Origin: Polytrichum commune
Lineage: Eukaryota; Streptophyta; Polytrichopsida; Polytrichales; Polytrichaceae
Direction of reading: 5' to 3'
DNA: 62,653 bases
NCBI GenBank assembly: GCA_950295325.1
Contig: OX485808.1
Location: 38,462,527-38,525,179, forward strand
Shown: positions 11,336-23,715 of the stretch, one piece after another
Layout of the letters: each line of letters begins with the position of its first letter
Numbering within the stretch: position 1 is the first letter of the stretch
Position numbers and translations under genes: made by a program
Notes under the pieces: generated by a model
The model's input: the letters and a program-made list of their open reading frames with translations, nothing else
What the model was told of the DNA's origin: nothing
The model's database searches: none

Positions 11336-12612
11336 AGAGAAACTATAACCTCAACCCCACGGCCCTCCTGCAGTAGTTTATTCAGCGAATTCAAGAGTTA
11401 CGTTGAGTTAAGAAATTAAGTAGGATCGAGGCGGTGCATCCTCACCTTGTATAATATAACCAAACACGTGAAAGCTCCCGAAGTGCAGTTCGAGTTATGG
11501 ATTGCAAGGAAGCCGTGTGTAGGAGCCGTCTAGGTTGAACGTTTCAGGTCTGTAATACTTTTTTTCAAGATGAAACTAAAGTGCATTCCTTCATCGTGTT
11601 GTAGTGTCGGTACTTTCTTAACAAATCTTCTTATCGAATGCAGTTGCAGTCACTGGTGTCGCTAAAGCCGCATTGTTTACTACTTAACACTTGTGGGTTC
11701 AATTCTCAAGAATCTGGGTTATGTGGTGCGTTGCTGAAGATATGGGAGATCGGAATGTAATTCAATGCGGCAAGTCAAAGGTTCCAGCGATCACAAGTCG
11801 AGCACAAAGTCGCTGGACAGTTTGTCTTCAAAGGGTACTTCTCCTTCGCTTCATGTCAAGAGTTTGTAAGCCCCAACTTGCACAACGTTCATTATAGCTA
11901 CATTACAAATTCCGGGATATCCTTGACATAGGTTGGACTAATCTGCGTTGTTCACGTCCTGGTGCATGCATAATTGTATGATCTGCGCATTTTGCAATTG
12001 TCAGTTGAGTAACCAGTGATATTATAGTTCACAAGCGTGTGTCATTACATTAATGACCTTGTAAGGATAACCAAGCGGCTGGATAATTTGTAGGCTTTGA
12101 ATTTCTTGAATGTTGAATCAAATCTTGGAGATCGAGTATTATATATTGAAAATTGCCGACCAACCACGATGCAAGCTCCTTGACGAGGACTGAATAATGT
12201 ATATTGGTTACACAAGGTTACAGGGACGCAAAGATTAAATGCAATGGACCTATCTGTAGTGGAGATGGGACCTGGATGAAGTGCCTCCAATCTCAAAAGT
12301 GTAGCTCTAGGGTTTCATGTTGGTGGATTCAGACAGAAAAGAAAGTGATAAAATCTGCTAATATTGCTCCTGGTTATGTATATGAAGCTTCCAGCTAGTG
12401 CATATGAAGAATTCTGGAACCCGTTTCAACCCCAAGGTCGGTAATATATTCAATTATCAGGTACAGCTGAACCCATATTCAATGACATTTCTGTGCAGCG
12501 CTGAGGAATATATTCCCATAAGGAGCATGGGACCTTTAATATGTTAGATAATTAGAAAATCCACTGGAGGTCTGTGACCACTTACTATAGAGACATGCTC
12601 ATCGTTACATAC
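11336..12612. other. 3' flank of the DUF688 gene, no gene seen
   Basis: The start of this stretch probably holds the DUF688 3' UTR. The rest has only short open frames without motifs or homology that I recognise. Confidence 0.4.
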
Positions 12613-12662
12613 TTAGGGCCGGTTTACACTATGGACCATGAAGTTATCCCATGGCGATCTAA
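12613..12662 (+). repeat. Second copy of the transposon terminus, TTA-GGGCCGG type
   Basis: GGGCCGGTTTACACTATGG starts at 12616 after TTA. It runs for 44 bases, and a second terminus (GGGGTGGTTTACACTATGG) then begins at 12663 after TAA. It is either the true outer end of the big element or the remnant of a related element into which the big one inserted. Confidence 0.6.
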
Positions 12663-13420
12663 GGGGTGGTTTACACTATGGACCATGAAGTCGTCCCACG
12701 TAAGAGGCCTATTTTGCGTGGGACGACTTCATGGGACGACTTCCATGGTCCGAGTTACTAAAATATTAGTTTTCATGGTTCATGGGCCCTTCACTACGTG
12801 TAAACCAAATGAACATCATATTAAACATTATGGGACTTTTGGGAGTCCCAAAATTGCAAAACATGTACATTTTGACCAAAATTCTATGTGGGAACGTGAA
12901 TGGGAATGTGCATGGGAACTTCCCAAAGATTATGTGCGTGTGTATGGGAACGTAGGAACACGGGGGGGGGGGGGGGGGGGCACTCAATTGGGAACGTCAA
13001 TACGAGGAGTATGGACGAGATTGGGGAACTTCTATGGGAACCATGGCACATGGCTAGGCCATAACGTTCGCCAATGTACACCACTTACACACGATATTCG
13101 TGATATTCATAAATAGTTGCATGCGTACAAATTTTCACAGCACATACGTACGGTGTCCCACCGCACATGTTTGAAATTGCGGGGAAGTTAGGGTTTAGGG
13201 TCCCTACATTGAGGTCTGAAAATCCATACATTAATGGGACCACACCATGCATGATGATATGACATTGGTTGAAATTTGCACATATAGCAATTAAGGCCGT
13301 ATCGACAAAAAAATGAGATGTTTGGTTCCAAACGTACTACCCTATCACCTACCGCAGATCACTAGGGTCTTGACACTGGCTCATCTAATCCCGTATCACC
13401 TTCAATTCCAGTGTCTTTGA

Positions 13421-16400
13421 TCACCGGGATGCGCGTCCCCCAGATTTACGTCTACCACCTCCATGTCCACGGCCCCCTCGATGCCCACTAGACTCCCCGT
13501 CGTCCCACCCACCCTCCCTGTTCCCACGCTCGGCTGTTGAACACCGTCGAAGATTATCTTTGGCAAAACCAATTTGCTCTGCTGGGATAGTAACCTTTAA
13601 TGGCTCCACATCTTCCTGTGCTGCCAGAGGCCAGGCTGCCAAAATGCAATCGATCGGCTGCCAGTCGGAAACGGAGTATTTCAAATCTCGTTTCCACTTG
13701 AAGTTTGGGTTTGAGTCCCAACCATTCCATTTCTTTGAAAGGTCCCTCGCGGTTGAAGTGGGAGTGAACCACTGTACAAGTATTTGACGTGGATGATCTC
13801 CCGTGACCGCCAAGTTCGGTACAGACACAGCCCGGCATACCCAAATGGGTCTACCTATATCTTGTTCTTGGGGACGCAATATTAGCATATGCCCCTCGTG
13901 CACATTCTCTGCGATGCGGAAAGCTGCTGCAGGACGAAGGTTTGCTGGACCAACATAATGGTCGTCCGGTTGGTGCTCTTCCCGAAGCTCTCCGTTCTGC
14001 AAGAAGGGATGTGTATCTGCTTCGACTCTACTTCGTGGCCAGAATCCCTCGCATAATGGCAGCCCAACAGTGTATACGTTTCTGAGGGGTGCATCTAATG
14101 CCTCCTTCACCCCTATCCAATATTGCAAAATATGCATGTGTGAACCCATATATGCTCCTGTCGTGTCATGGTCACATATTGATTGCCAATAGTCAATGAA
14201 CCCTTGCAATCCCACAAGAACCTCCTCCAGCTTGGCCATACCTCGCGGTGGTGCAGGAAAGGGGTCCCCGGATGGAATACATGGCTCCCCTTTTATATTT
14301 GATTTCCACATCTTCACACCGTCTTTGGGCAACCACTCCCCATGCGTGCTTAGCACTTTGTATTGCATAACTGGCCAACCATCATCTCGGACATAGAATT
14401 TGAATTGTTGAGCCTTGGTGTGCCCAATGAGTTTCTCCTTACCACTTGGGATATGCTCGCTGACGAATGTTCTCCAATCTGGAAGTTCCTCTATCATGTG
14501 TGGAATGACAGGAACCTTTTCCATGTCCATGTATGATTTCATAAGAAGGGGTAAGTGGGATAGTCGTGTTCACGCAGGTCCATACTCCACCTTCCAAATG
14601 ATGCATCGATGTCATCATGGGTGTGGCCAACCAATAGATAAGATACATGTACCTCCGTGAATATTGCTTTCGCCGTGAGCATAGACCAAAATGCCTTTAC
14701 AAACCTACACTTGTTGTCCTTCCAACAATTATCAAGCTGAACATGCAGAATGGGTGGAAGAGGAACTGCAGGTGTGGGCTCCGTGGGTGGGGGTCGTAAT
14801 CCTCCCAAACATACTTCGCTCCCATTGAGAACAGTACAATACAGAGGTGCACGCCCGGAACCATGAAAAAGACGCTGGGATGATGATATGGGAGGTTCCT
14901 CCAAATCGCGTAAAAGTCTCGCGAATGAGCCCACAATATGGTTGCAATCTCCAGGGTACATGTCCAGTGCATAGTGGGCATATCTCTCATCTCCATGTCC
15001 ATGGGCCATCATGCCTGTTACAGAAAGTGGTAGCTTTGTAAACATATCAGTGTCTTTGTTCTTGGAAGCAAAGCAAGGCGATGCGATTTTGCCATGGTCC
15101 ATTTTGTCGTGGATAATCGTCAACACCTTTTGGGGATGCTCAATTGAAAGAGCCCTCATGCATCGGTAAGCGTTGCGAGCCGATTCTTGTTGTGCTAGGT
15201 GTTTTTCCAATTGTTTCGAAAACCCTGTGTGTGCGGCTGAACCTTTCACATGTTGAAGTATAATTGCGGACAACGAATCACACTTCCCACAACGCGCAAA
15301 ATTGTCACCAACCCTCTTCTTTATGTAGTGCTTAAAGTAGGTATTTCGAATTTTGCTCAGAGTTGAAATAGATATTGGGAGCACTCCGCATTTGTCATTC
15401 ACCTGCCCATATAGTATTAGTATAACATTAATAATACTTCACATGAACCAAAGTGTATGAAATACGTTCATAATTGTCCCCTCGTGTCTATTAATTATAC
15501 ACAAACCCAACTCGATTGAATGTTTGATCTCCACTGTCAATGCGGGTAATTGGACTATACCAATTGCGTACCTCATTGATTGTAACCAAGAACTTCTTCC
15601 ATTTGGTTCCGTGAGGCAAGACCATTTCTACAACTCGTGTACCATTTGGCAATGTGCAAGCCTTGTGAGGCATCATATCTGCTTTGTCTTCCAGTAGTGT
15701 CGAAAGTGTGGCTGTAGCTTGCTGGGTGGATGTTCGATTCATTTTCTTATTTAGGTTTCCATGATCGCGTAGACGCATACCATTCTTGAATTCCGACCGG
15801 TTTCTGTAGAACGTCGTTTTGGAGACGGAAAATATGTGTCTCCATGCCTTTTCGCAGACATTGCGCCCACTCAAGGTAACGACCTTCGTTGAACTTACAG
15901 GCAGTACATGTAATTGGCCATGGACTTCGAGTTGCTTAGCATGTCTCATCCGTGGCGAACAAGTGTAGAACTCCGTTCGTAGCGCAAGTGCCTTTTCCCT
16001 GGGAAAATATGTAGTGCACTCCCTATCACAACACATGCTAGCAGATAGTTGGTGGATGCTATTATTATTGAGAATCTGTGATTTCTTTGTCGGTCTGTTC
16101 TGCAGCGTCGTGCGTGATGTTACATATGCCCTCTTCCCCTCTTTCTTCCGTCTTTCTAGCAACGTGTTTTGCACACGCAACCTGCGTGTGCTCACTAGGA
16201 GGTGGTGTGCAAGTGTATACCGTTGTTGGAAAACCCGATCAAGAGGCCATATTCGCAAGGAGAACATCCATCCCATGTCCATCATTCCCTCTAATGGCTC
16301 CATAATAAGTACACCAACATTGTCTATTCCTAGACATTTGTCTTCCACACAATCCATCGGATTGACGTTGCAGCAGATTCCTTTTGCCACATTTTGTCCA

Positions 16401-16666
16401 CTCACATTTACAAGCATCACAGGACTATGCAACCATTCCTCCCTTCTCGGCCCGCTGTAGTCTACATCAATATCCTCTATGCCATCATCAGTGTCGTCTT
16501 CCGTGAACACCGCTTCAGATAGTGAAGATCCCTGCATCGTATTATCAGGTAAGTATGTTTGCCCGTACTCGTGTCAGATACCACAATATGAAGTTACATC
16601 ACATTGCAAAGTGGGGCAGTAACTGACCTCCTCGGAGCTCAAATGCTCTACTTCAGGTTGCTCCAT
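13421..16666 (-). CDS. DUF7869-type mobile-element protein, candidate transposase (one frame break)
   Basis: Three exons on the minus strand: 16628-16666 (starts MEQPEVEH), 15572-16531 and 13421-15402. Both introns (96 and 169 bp) are GT-AG and phase 0. The middle exon has an N-terminal block SGRNVCEKAWRHIFSVSK followed by a basic linker, as in DUF7869 proteins (family number from memory). The third exon has a CxxC pair (ARCGKCDS), then IIHDKMDHGK, then LHVQLDNCWKDNK and SYLLVGHTHDDIDASFGRWS. The Asp residues in these three blocks look like an RNase H-fold acidic triad. The family is widespread in presumed mobile elements, but its chemistry is not established to my knowledge. The frame breaks in a four-base G run (plus strand 14548-14551): one base appears missing, and the C-terminal ~370 residues continue in another frame to an Arg/Gly-rich end. 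Total length is about 990 residues if the frame is continuous. Confidence 0.68.
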
Positions 16667-17240
16667 TGCCCTGATAACAACACATAACTTCATTAACCAT
16701 ATTATTGTGCCGCCTACATAAAGCTCTATTACATGAGAAGTATACAAGAATATGGAAACCCATACCCAAATATTAAAACACAACACTGGGCGTGGACATT
16801 CAGTAGTTTAGGCGAACATTGATCAACAATAACAAATACACATCATATTTTATTAACCATGATCAAACAAATACACATCATATTTCAGTATGCCTTCATC
16901 ATGGAACAAAGATAATGATGACACTTTCGTTGTTCAAGTGGGTAACATTTATAGAGGGGTCCCCACGAAATTATGTGCCTGTTCTCGGAATTCAATGGGG
17001 CTTTATCAATACTGATTACACTGCGACATTGACAGTAGCAATTAAAGGAGCCCAATTGAATACAAGGATATTAGACACTATGCTATACGCGGAGGTTAGT
17101 ATCATTGGAACCTATTCAGAGCACCGATTATAGGGTTATGACAATTATGCGTTTATCCGTCTTGTAGATTGAAGATGTGTTCGAGGATGTAAATACCGAT
17201 GGCCGCCCTTCACAACACTTCATTATGTTAAAGGATGAGC
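16667..17240. other. Upstream flank of the DUF7869-type gene
   Basis: AT-rich non-coding sequence with a short local repeat (acaaatacacatcatattt occurs twice near 16830-16885). It probably includes the promoter of the minus-strand gene; no core element is evident. Confidence 0.35.
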
Positions 17241-17302
17241 TACACCTACACCTACACCTACACCTACACCTACACTTACACCTACACCTACACCTACACC
17301 TA
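17241..17302. repeat. CCTACA hexamer microsatellite
   Basis: About ten tandem CCTACA units with one variant (CTTACA). It does not match the plant telomere unit CCCTAAA. Confidence 0.95.
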
Positions 17303-17324
17303 TTAATGGATTAAATGATTTCCT

Positions 17325-17722
17325 CTCGGCCGTGGAGATTCCTCTCGGCCGAGAGGAAACTTCTCTCCATGGTCTTTACACCCCGCGGGCGCGTGACTGG
17401 GACTAGCGGACCATGTCCAATTGCTAATCACATGGAACCATTCTCCACTTCAGTCTTCAAAGTTCTCATTTGGATTTAGATTGGAGCGCAGTTTGGCACC
17501 GTAACTCGGCTTTCGGTTCATCCCGCGTCGCCAGTTCTGATAACAAAAATTGGCCCAATTGGAGCTCTCATTCGGTGCCAGGGTACAGGGTGTCGGGTTT
17601 CCTCTCGGCCGAGAGGAAACTTGGTGCCAGGGTGAAGGGTGTGAGTTTTCCTCTCGGCCGAGAGAAAAACTTAGTGCGAATGTGAAGGGTGCCAGTTTTC
17701 CTCTCGGCCGAGAGGAAACTTG
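17325..17722. repeat. Cluster of CTCTCGGCCGAGAG palindromes
   Basis: Four full copies of a palindrome centred on CCTCTCGGCCGAGAGG (about 17342, 17600, 17651 and 17701) plus a broken one near 17325. The last three are about 50 bp apart, with related spacers (aacttggtgccagg-gtgaagggtg). The same palindrome core recurs at 27.4-27.65 kb, and a variant occurs at 24.5-25.7 kb, all inside the candidate giant element. Confidence 0.85.
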
Positions 17723-19330
17723 GTGCCAGTGAATATGAGAGGAAAACAGGGCTATGTTAGTTGGGCCGTACAACTGTACGGCTGCCACGTGGATGAAGTT
17801 GTACGGACAACTGATCGTAGGATCAACGGCAACAGAAAACATACACTACTTGGACCGGCACCTGTAAAAGAGAGCATGTGTTGGGGTCTGAATGCGTGTA
17901 GTGTCGACAATGAGAGGTATGGAAATGCCTCAAGAGTGAGAGTCGGAGACGGTTGTGGGTATGGGCCTTATATAGTAGATGGGAGATTGGTGGTTTTGAA
18001 ATAGACGGGATCCTCTCTTGTACGGAGAATCAGCAGTTGAGGAGGTGTAGAGAGAATGATTGTTTGACGAGTAGATGTGCTTTCTAGTTGATAGTACATA
18101 TAATGTACATTCTACACTACCTTCCATTGAATGCCACTGATCTCAAATTTTCGAATTTAGTGTACATATATCCTTTCCAATGTGTTCATTGATTGTTGAT
18201 CGTGGTCTAGTGTGATGAACTCTCAATCCCACTGTAGTCCAATCTCCTATAAACATGTGTCATTATGGTATTTGTTCTTTCACAATCACCGAACCACGCA
18301 CCGACCAGTGGGCCATGGTGGCAGCATGCAATATTTAGTATATGTCAAAAAATTTACCCTAAACCCTTAACCAAAAAAACGGCAAGATGAACCATCATTA
18401 ATATCCATGGGCCCACTATATAATTGCACTCAAAACAATGTGCCATTGATATATGAATTTAAGACATTAAAAGGTAGAGTGGAAAAAAAGGCTAACCCCA
18501 AACCCCAAACCGTCTTGGAGTGTGAAACTAAACATTGTTGTAACTTAATATCATGTCACACTTGTCTGTAGCAAACATGATCCAGTGGGTGACTTGTGGC
18601 GAATTCCAAAAATGTGGGGTCAATTGCCATTTCGTAGATGCTTCCATGTTAAGTTCTTTGTTTGTTAAAATTATGAAAACAATCACTACACTGATTACCC
18701 AAATTGGTGAGGGATGGCTAATAGTGTTGTTGGGAAAGTACACTAAATAGGATGTTGAGTGTTTAATACACTAAATGAGAACGAATACACTCAATATCAA
18801 TAACCATTAGTGTTAGTAAAGATATGGGAGAAATTGGGATATAATAAGGGATGTGGTAGTCGGGAAGAAAGCGGTACATTTATGTCCAACACTAATGGTT
18901 AAAGAATTGAAAATTAGTTTTGAGCAAGGTAGGGTGGTGGTAGCAAACCCCAAATATATTCAAACACTAAATATCTTATTTAGTGTAGTGAAGGTGATAC
19001 TAAAGTTCTTTATGCTAGGGATTTAGTGGCAGCAAAAGACCTAGGAAGCATTGGTCATCGTGAGTAATATTTATAACATCATTATTCATTTAAAGTATTG
19101 GCACTATTCGTTGACAAGCAATGTGTTTGCATACGAAATGTTTAATCACACTACTAGCACCTTAGAGCACGCACTAATTTTCTCAAAATGAGCATGTATT
19201 TGTGAATTCAAAGATGTATGTGGAGTTTTAGAATGAGTCTTCGTATTATTATAAGATAGCTATGTCCAATTTTGGTTTCTTATCTTAATCAAACACCTAG
19301 TATATGTCAGTGATATGTGGTTTGATGTGG
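17723..19330. other. Non-coding interior of the candidate giant element
   Basis: No recognisable gene. It contains a 13-bp inverted pair (aaccattagtgtt near 18803 and its complement near 18887) and recurrent cactaaat phrases around 18738-18980, which look like small foldback debris. Confidence 0.35.
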
Positions 19331-19354
19331 CTCCAAGAATGGATAATAAAAAGT

Positions 19355-19968
19355 ATGAGGAGCCAAAAAGCTCGCGATGGGACTAGAGGTACATGTTGTC
19401 AAAAAGGCTAATTGCGTGGAGTAATAAAGCACAAGGGCGTCTACGAGATAGCGGCTGATATCAACTTTATGATCCACTCGGAAAAAGACTTGAGAGTACT
19501 ATGATCTAAAATAGGGACAACGGTCAAGATCATCATATGGTCTCCAAAAATGATTAAGAAATGGCTATATCATGACTTGGATAAGGTAACCACTTGTTTC
19601 ATATCCAACGATAAGTGGGTGCAGAGGTTAAAAATGTCCATATAAGAAATGCTTAACTTAGCTCACTTACTTATTGACTTTATTAGTTTTTTCGGTAGCT
19701 ATGATCTCATAATTGACATGATTAAGTATGCCTCCTTTATGCCTTTGACCTTGAAATGTGAGTGTATCTAATCCAGTATAACACCACAATGGGCCCACAA
19801 TATATGTGTGAAATAGTGGAAAGGGCAAGATTTAAATGAGATGCATGAAAATGGGAAAATGTTTAATGCACAGCCACATTTTAAGTACTAAAAAGAAAAG
19901 AGGATGTGGACCCAAGCAATGGGAATCATTACTAACGAACTAGATGATGGTCTCCATAACATTATTTA
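19355..19968 (+). pseudogene. Decayed open frame with repeated premature stops
   Basis: One frame reads through about 200 codons with protein-like composition (for example MWTQAMGIITNELDDGLHNI near the end and SYDLIIDMIKYASF in the middle). It is interrupted by six internal stops before a final TAG. Each stop is one C-to-T or G-to-A change from CAA, CAG, CGA or TGG, as expected for decay of methylated DNA. The family is not recognised. It is probably the relic of an element-encoded gene, and its true limits are uncertain. Confidence 0.4.
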
Positions 19969-22350
19969 GTTGTTATTGAGTGTTCCGTTATAATAATAGT
20001 AGGGCTCGGGGCAATCACACCCCCCTTCCATTTCGTTATCGCGTGCGTTTACCGGGTACGCAACTCCCGTATTATGTGGCCCTGATTATAATCACTTACA
20101 ATGTGTTTTATTCCAATATTGAGTGATGCAATTTGTTTTAATGTAGGAACCCCTTGTGGCCCTTCTAACAAAGGATCCAAAAATGTAATTATATGTAGGA
20201 AACAAATATGTTTTGAAGCATATGATTGCATTGAAAACCTGATTATTTGGTTTTTTTGATACATGTACCATAGGTCAAACTACCCAACTTTTTGGAATTT
20301 TTGATAAAATTTCAACATTGTGAACGACTTATAATTTTCATGGCAGGCAACTAGTCGTGGTTTATAATTCTAATTGGAGGCAACTATTCGGATGGATTTT
20401 TAAAACTATGTGTAGGCAGCTTTTTTCTCATCTCATTTTATTTAATTTGGTCTTCAAAAAAATGAGGGGTTGATATAAAACTATTCCCAGTAGGCAATGT
20501 TCAGAAGGCATAATTTCAAGCATCACATCCGATTTAATGAATTCTTCAAAACCAAGTCCAGCCTCCATGTAACAGCCTCCATGTAACAGGTGAGGCTATA
20601 TTTACAACGTTACAACATTACACCATGATTATAGACACATGGATGCATTAATGATCAAAGTCGGTTCAACATTTTGCCATTACCATTTTGTAGATGTGAT
20701 TTTTCCACTCACAACGTGAACTTTGGCCTAAATATTATGAGTTGCATGGCATGGATTTTAAAATAGACATGTGCCGAACTTGGAGGTCATCTCATCATAA
20801 TCAAAGTGTTGTAAGGTCAAGGTTTTGTGTGCGAAATAAAACTATGTGTTACAACTTAATGTATTTCAAGTACCTTCTCTTCCATATTTATCATATGTTC
20901 TTAAAGCAAATCTGTTTTGTGTGTTTATTATAGTCAAATTTCATGAAACAGTTTGGCACGCATATGGAAGATTTACTCATCACTAGTAATGCTTCTTATT
21001 TGAATGAAATACTGATGTTTTATAAAGATGGGTTGAGATAATTTGAATGAATTGCTCATGTTGTATAAAGGCAATAATTTGAAGGGTTGCTTGTATTTCA
21101 TAGGGAAGGGTAACTCTAAATTTTCCCTTTCAAAATGAAGGGTTACCTCAAAAACTGCCTTTCATGTATGTATTGAAGTTTTTGTTGAAAGTGCACATTA
21201 CCATGTTTATCATTTAAGCGACGTTGAAAACTATAAAACAAGTAAGACCAAAGAACACACATGGTTAAAAGATAGAACTATTTCATTAATGAAACATGAA
21301 TGTTTGAGTACAATAAAACGGTAATGACATCTCAACATATTGATATCAATGATAATCTCGAGGACAACAAGAAAGCAGTAGTATAAAGATGTAAGAAACT
21401 CACAATCTAAATCACGTTTGAAATCTTTTATGAATCATTCATGCACCTCTCCCAAATATCTTTAAAATCAAGAGACTCCATAGGAATCTTCGCCATACTC
21501 CATTTTGAAGGGTTTAATAAAAATCACCCCTTCTTTTTTGAAGGGTTGCAAATTTTTTTTGAAGGGAGTGTGAAGTTCTGGACCCCAAGAAAAGGGTAAT
21601 AGCCATTCAATTTTTGTCCCTGCTTTATATCATGGTGCTTGCATAATAATTTATCTATCACTTAACAGACGAGGAATTGCCAAAGCGCAAGAAAATAAAA
21701 TTGTAAGACAAGATCCATGTTCAGGGGTCTCTTTTGAGGTATGAAGCCCACCTTTACATAAATATATATAGGTTTGCCTACGTGCCCCCCCCCGGTCCAA
21801 ACGTACTCTATCGACACATGTCGATTGGAGCTCCCCTACACGGGCTATTAGTCGGTATAGAAGGTCATCATGGGTAGGTGAGATGATCTTGGCCGTTTAT
21901 AATGACGGCTCAATGTAGGCCGTCGATGCGGGCCACTATCCGAGGCCCCCGGGTGGAGTCCCTTCGGAATCATTGCGCCTTTTCATTTGTGGCCGCACCT
22001 CCTCCCTCCCCTCCTCCCTCCCCTCCTCCCTCCCTCCCTCACTCCAACTCTCTCTATAACAAACCTCTCACCGGTTTATCACCAATTTCCACACTAACAC
22101 GTATCAACCCAAAACAATCATAGACCAAGTAGGTCTTGGTTAAAGCTCAACCACCCGACCATAGGAGAGAGACAAAAGGTGCTCTCTCCTCCCCCGAGCT
22201 TCTTCTTATGCCGAAGCACTACTTTTACTTTCTATCTTTACATATAGTAAAAGTATCATATTCATAGCTCTATCTTTTAGTCCTACTATGAATCTTCTAT
22301 CTTTGGTTCTTCTAGAACCTTCTTCCATGATTCTCTTATCTCAATCTCAT
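19969..22350. other. AT-rich stretch, then C- and CT-rich sequence
   Basis: No gene recognised. A nine-base C run lies at 21785-21793, and a CT-rich stretch (cctccctcccct repeats) at 21990-22050 resembles a plant 5' UTR or promoter. It may belong to the transcription unit whose coding exons start at 25932. An aagggttgc phrase recurs around 21080-21550. Confidence 0.3.
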
Positions 22351-22354
22351 TCTT

Positions 22355-22725
22355 CCAATTAGAATTGTCTAATTCCAATTGGATTCATCCATCCTTCTTT
22401 CTAGTTGGAACTCTCTAATTCCAACTAAATTCATCCATTCATTCTTCTAGTTGGAATTGTCTAATTCCAACTAGATCCATCTATTCATTAAGAGTTGTCT
22501 AACTCCAATGAATAACATTCATCTTTCCAATTCTGGAGCGGTCCAACTCCAATGCACCTCATCGAGAGTTGTCTAACTCATGTGCACATGTTCTCAATAT
22601 GGAATGGTCTAATTCCAATGCACTATATGCGGAGCTGTCTAACTCCAGTGCACATGTTGTCAATCTGGAGTTGTCTAACTCCAATCCATCCATCTTCAAC
22701 TAGGAGTTATCTAGCTCCCATCATC
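22355..22725. repeat. Array of short hairpins with TGTCTAA-type loops
   Basis: About ten diverged units run head to tail. Each has a short inverted repeat around a conserved centre, for example gttggaattgtctaattcc and ggagttgtctaactcc, followed by an attcatccatc-like linker. Stem bases change together on both sides (GGAAT with ATTCC, GGAGT with ACTCC), so pairing is kept while sequence drifts. No reading frame is maintained. Confidence 0.7.
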
Positions 22726-23089
22726 CTCCGCTTACACACTGGCACATGTGGTTAGAATATTCAATTATCCATCAATATCGGTAGTTACCTTATAATGACA
22801 CTACCGTCAATGACTAGGTGTCCATACACCCAACCTCGTCATCATGATATACATTAAATGTCACATTGTCAATTAGCCTTGTCGTTGAGGGCGCCTCGTC
22901 GTCGTAGGATGGCAACTAGGTGTAGTTACTTTACAATATCATATTGTCAATTAGCCTCGTCATCGTAGGGTGGTAACTAGGTGTAGTTACATTACACTCT
23001 CCCTCCCTCACTCCAACTCTCTCCCTCTCTTTTCCTCGCATTTCCTCACATTTCCTCGCCTCATTGCATTTCCACGCAATCTCCCACTA

Positions 23090-23160
23090 CTCCAGGTTTG
23101 GGCGCGGAGGTGCATATCCAGCGGCTTTGGAAATCTTCGGCGCGCCTCACAACTTCTGGT
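23090..23160 (+). other. Possible 5' UTR exon of the ParB-like gene
   Basis: A GC-richer stretch after the CT-rich block ends in CTTCTG followed by a consensus donor (GTGAGT, about 23159). The next good acceptor in a coding context is TTGCAG at 25926, six bases before the ATG at 25932. This suggests a 2.8-kb intron in the 5' UTR that contains the repeat arrays. The pairing is inferred from splice signals only. Confidence 0.35.
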
Positions 23161-23419
23161 GAGTATTCCACCACTACACCAGATTTTGCTTAAAACTTCA
23201 TGTTTGAATGTTGGTATGGAGCGATTTGATGCACATTCTTTGAGTCATTATGAGTATGTTTGTATGTGCTTTGAATCTGTTGGTCTTGTGCGATTTCTAT
23301 GAACATCTAAAAATAACTGGTGTGCATCTCTCAAGTCAGATTTGTGCTCTCTCCACTTAGAATATGTGTTTGAGTTATCTATCAGGGTTGAATGTGTTGA
23401 GTTGTTGGTTGGGGTGCAG

Positions 23420-23715
23420 AAATTTCAGGGTTGAATGTGTTGGGTTGAATGCTTTAGGTTGCTGAGATTTCTTGCTTGAATGTGTTGAGTTGAATGCTTT
23501 GGATTGCTGAAATTTTTGGGTTGAATGTGTTGGGTTGAATGCTTTAGGTTGCAGAAATTTTTGGGTTGAATGTGTTGGGTTGAATGCTTTAGGTTGCTGA
23601 GATTTCTGGGTTGAATGTGTTGGGTTGAATGCTTTAGGTTGCTGAAATTTTTGGCTTGAATGTGTTGGGTTGAATGTGTTGGGTTCATTGTGTTGGGTTG
23701 AATGTGCTTGGTTGC
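23420..23715. repeat. Tandem repeat of ~57 bp
   Basis: About five units built from gttgaatgctttaggttgc followed by tgagatttctgggttgaatg. A long open frame on the minus strand across it is a by-product of the period being a multiple of three. Confidence 0.85.

Noticed and set aside
17241-17302. Interstitial telomere repeat
   Set aside because: The unit is CCTACA, not CCCTAAA. The TTAGGG at 12613 is part of a transposon end, not an array.
17450-17842. 130-residue minus-strand ORF
   Set aside because: It consists largely of translated palindrome copies (SSRPRG units) and has no independent coding signal.
23425-23688. 87-residue minus-strand repeat protein (HSTQHIQ units)
   Set aside because: It arises because a 57-bp satellite has a period divisible by three; there is no start or splice context.
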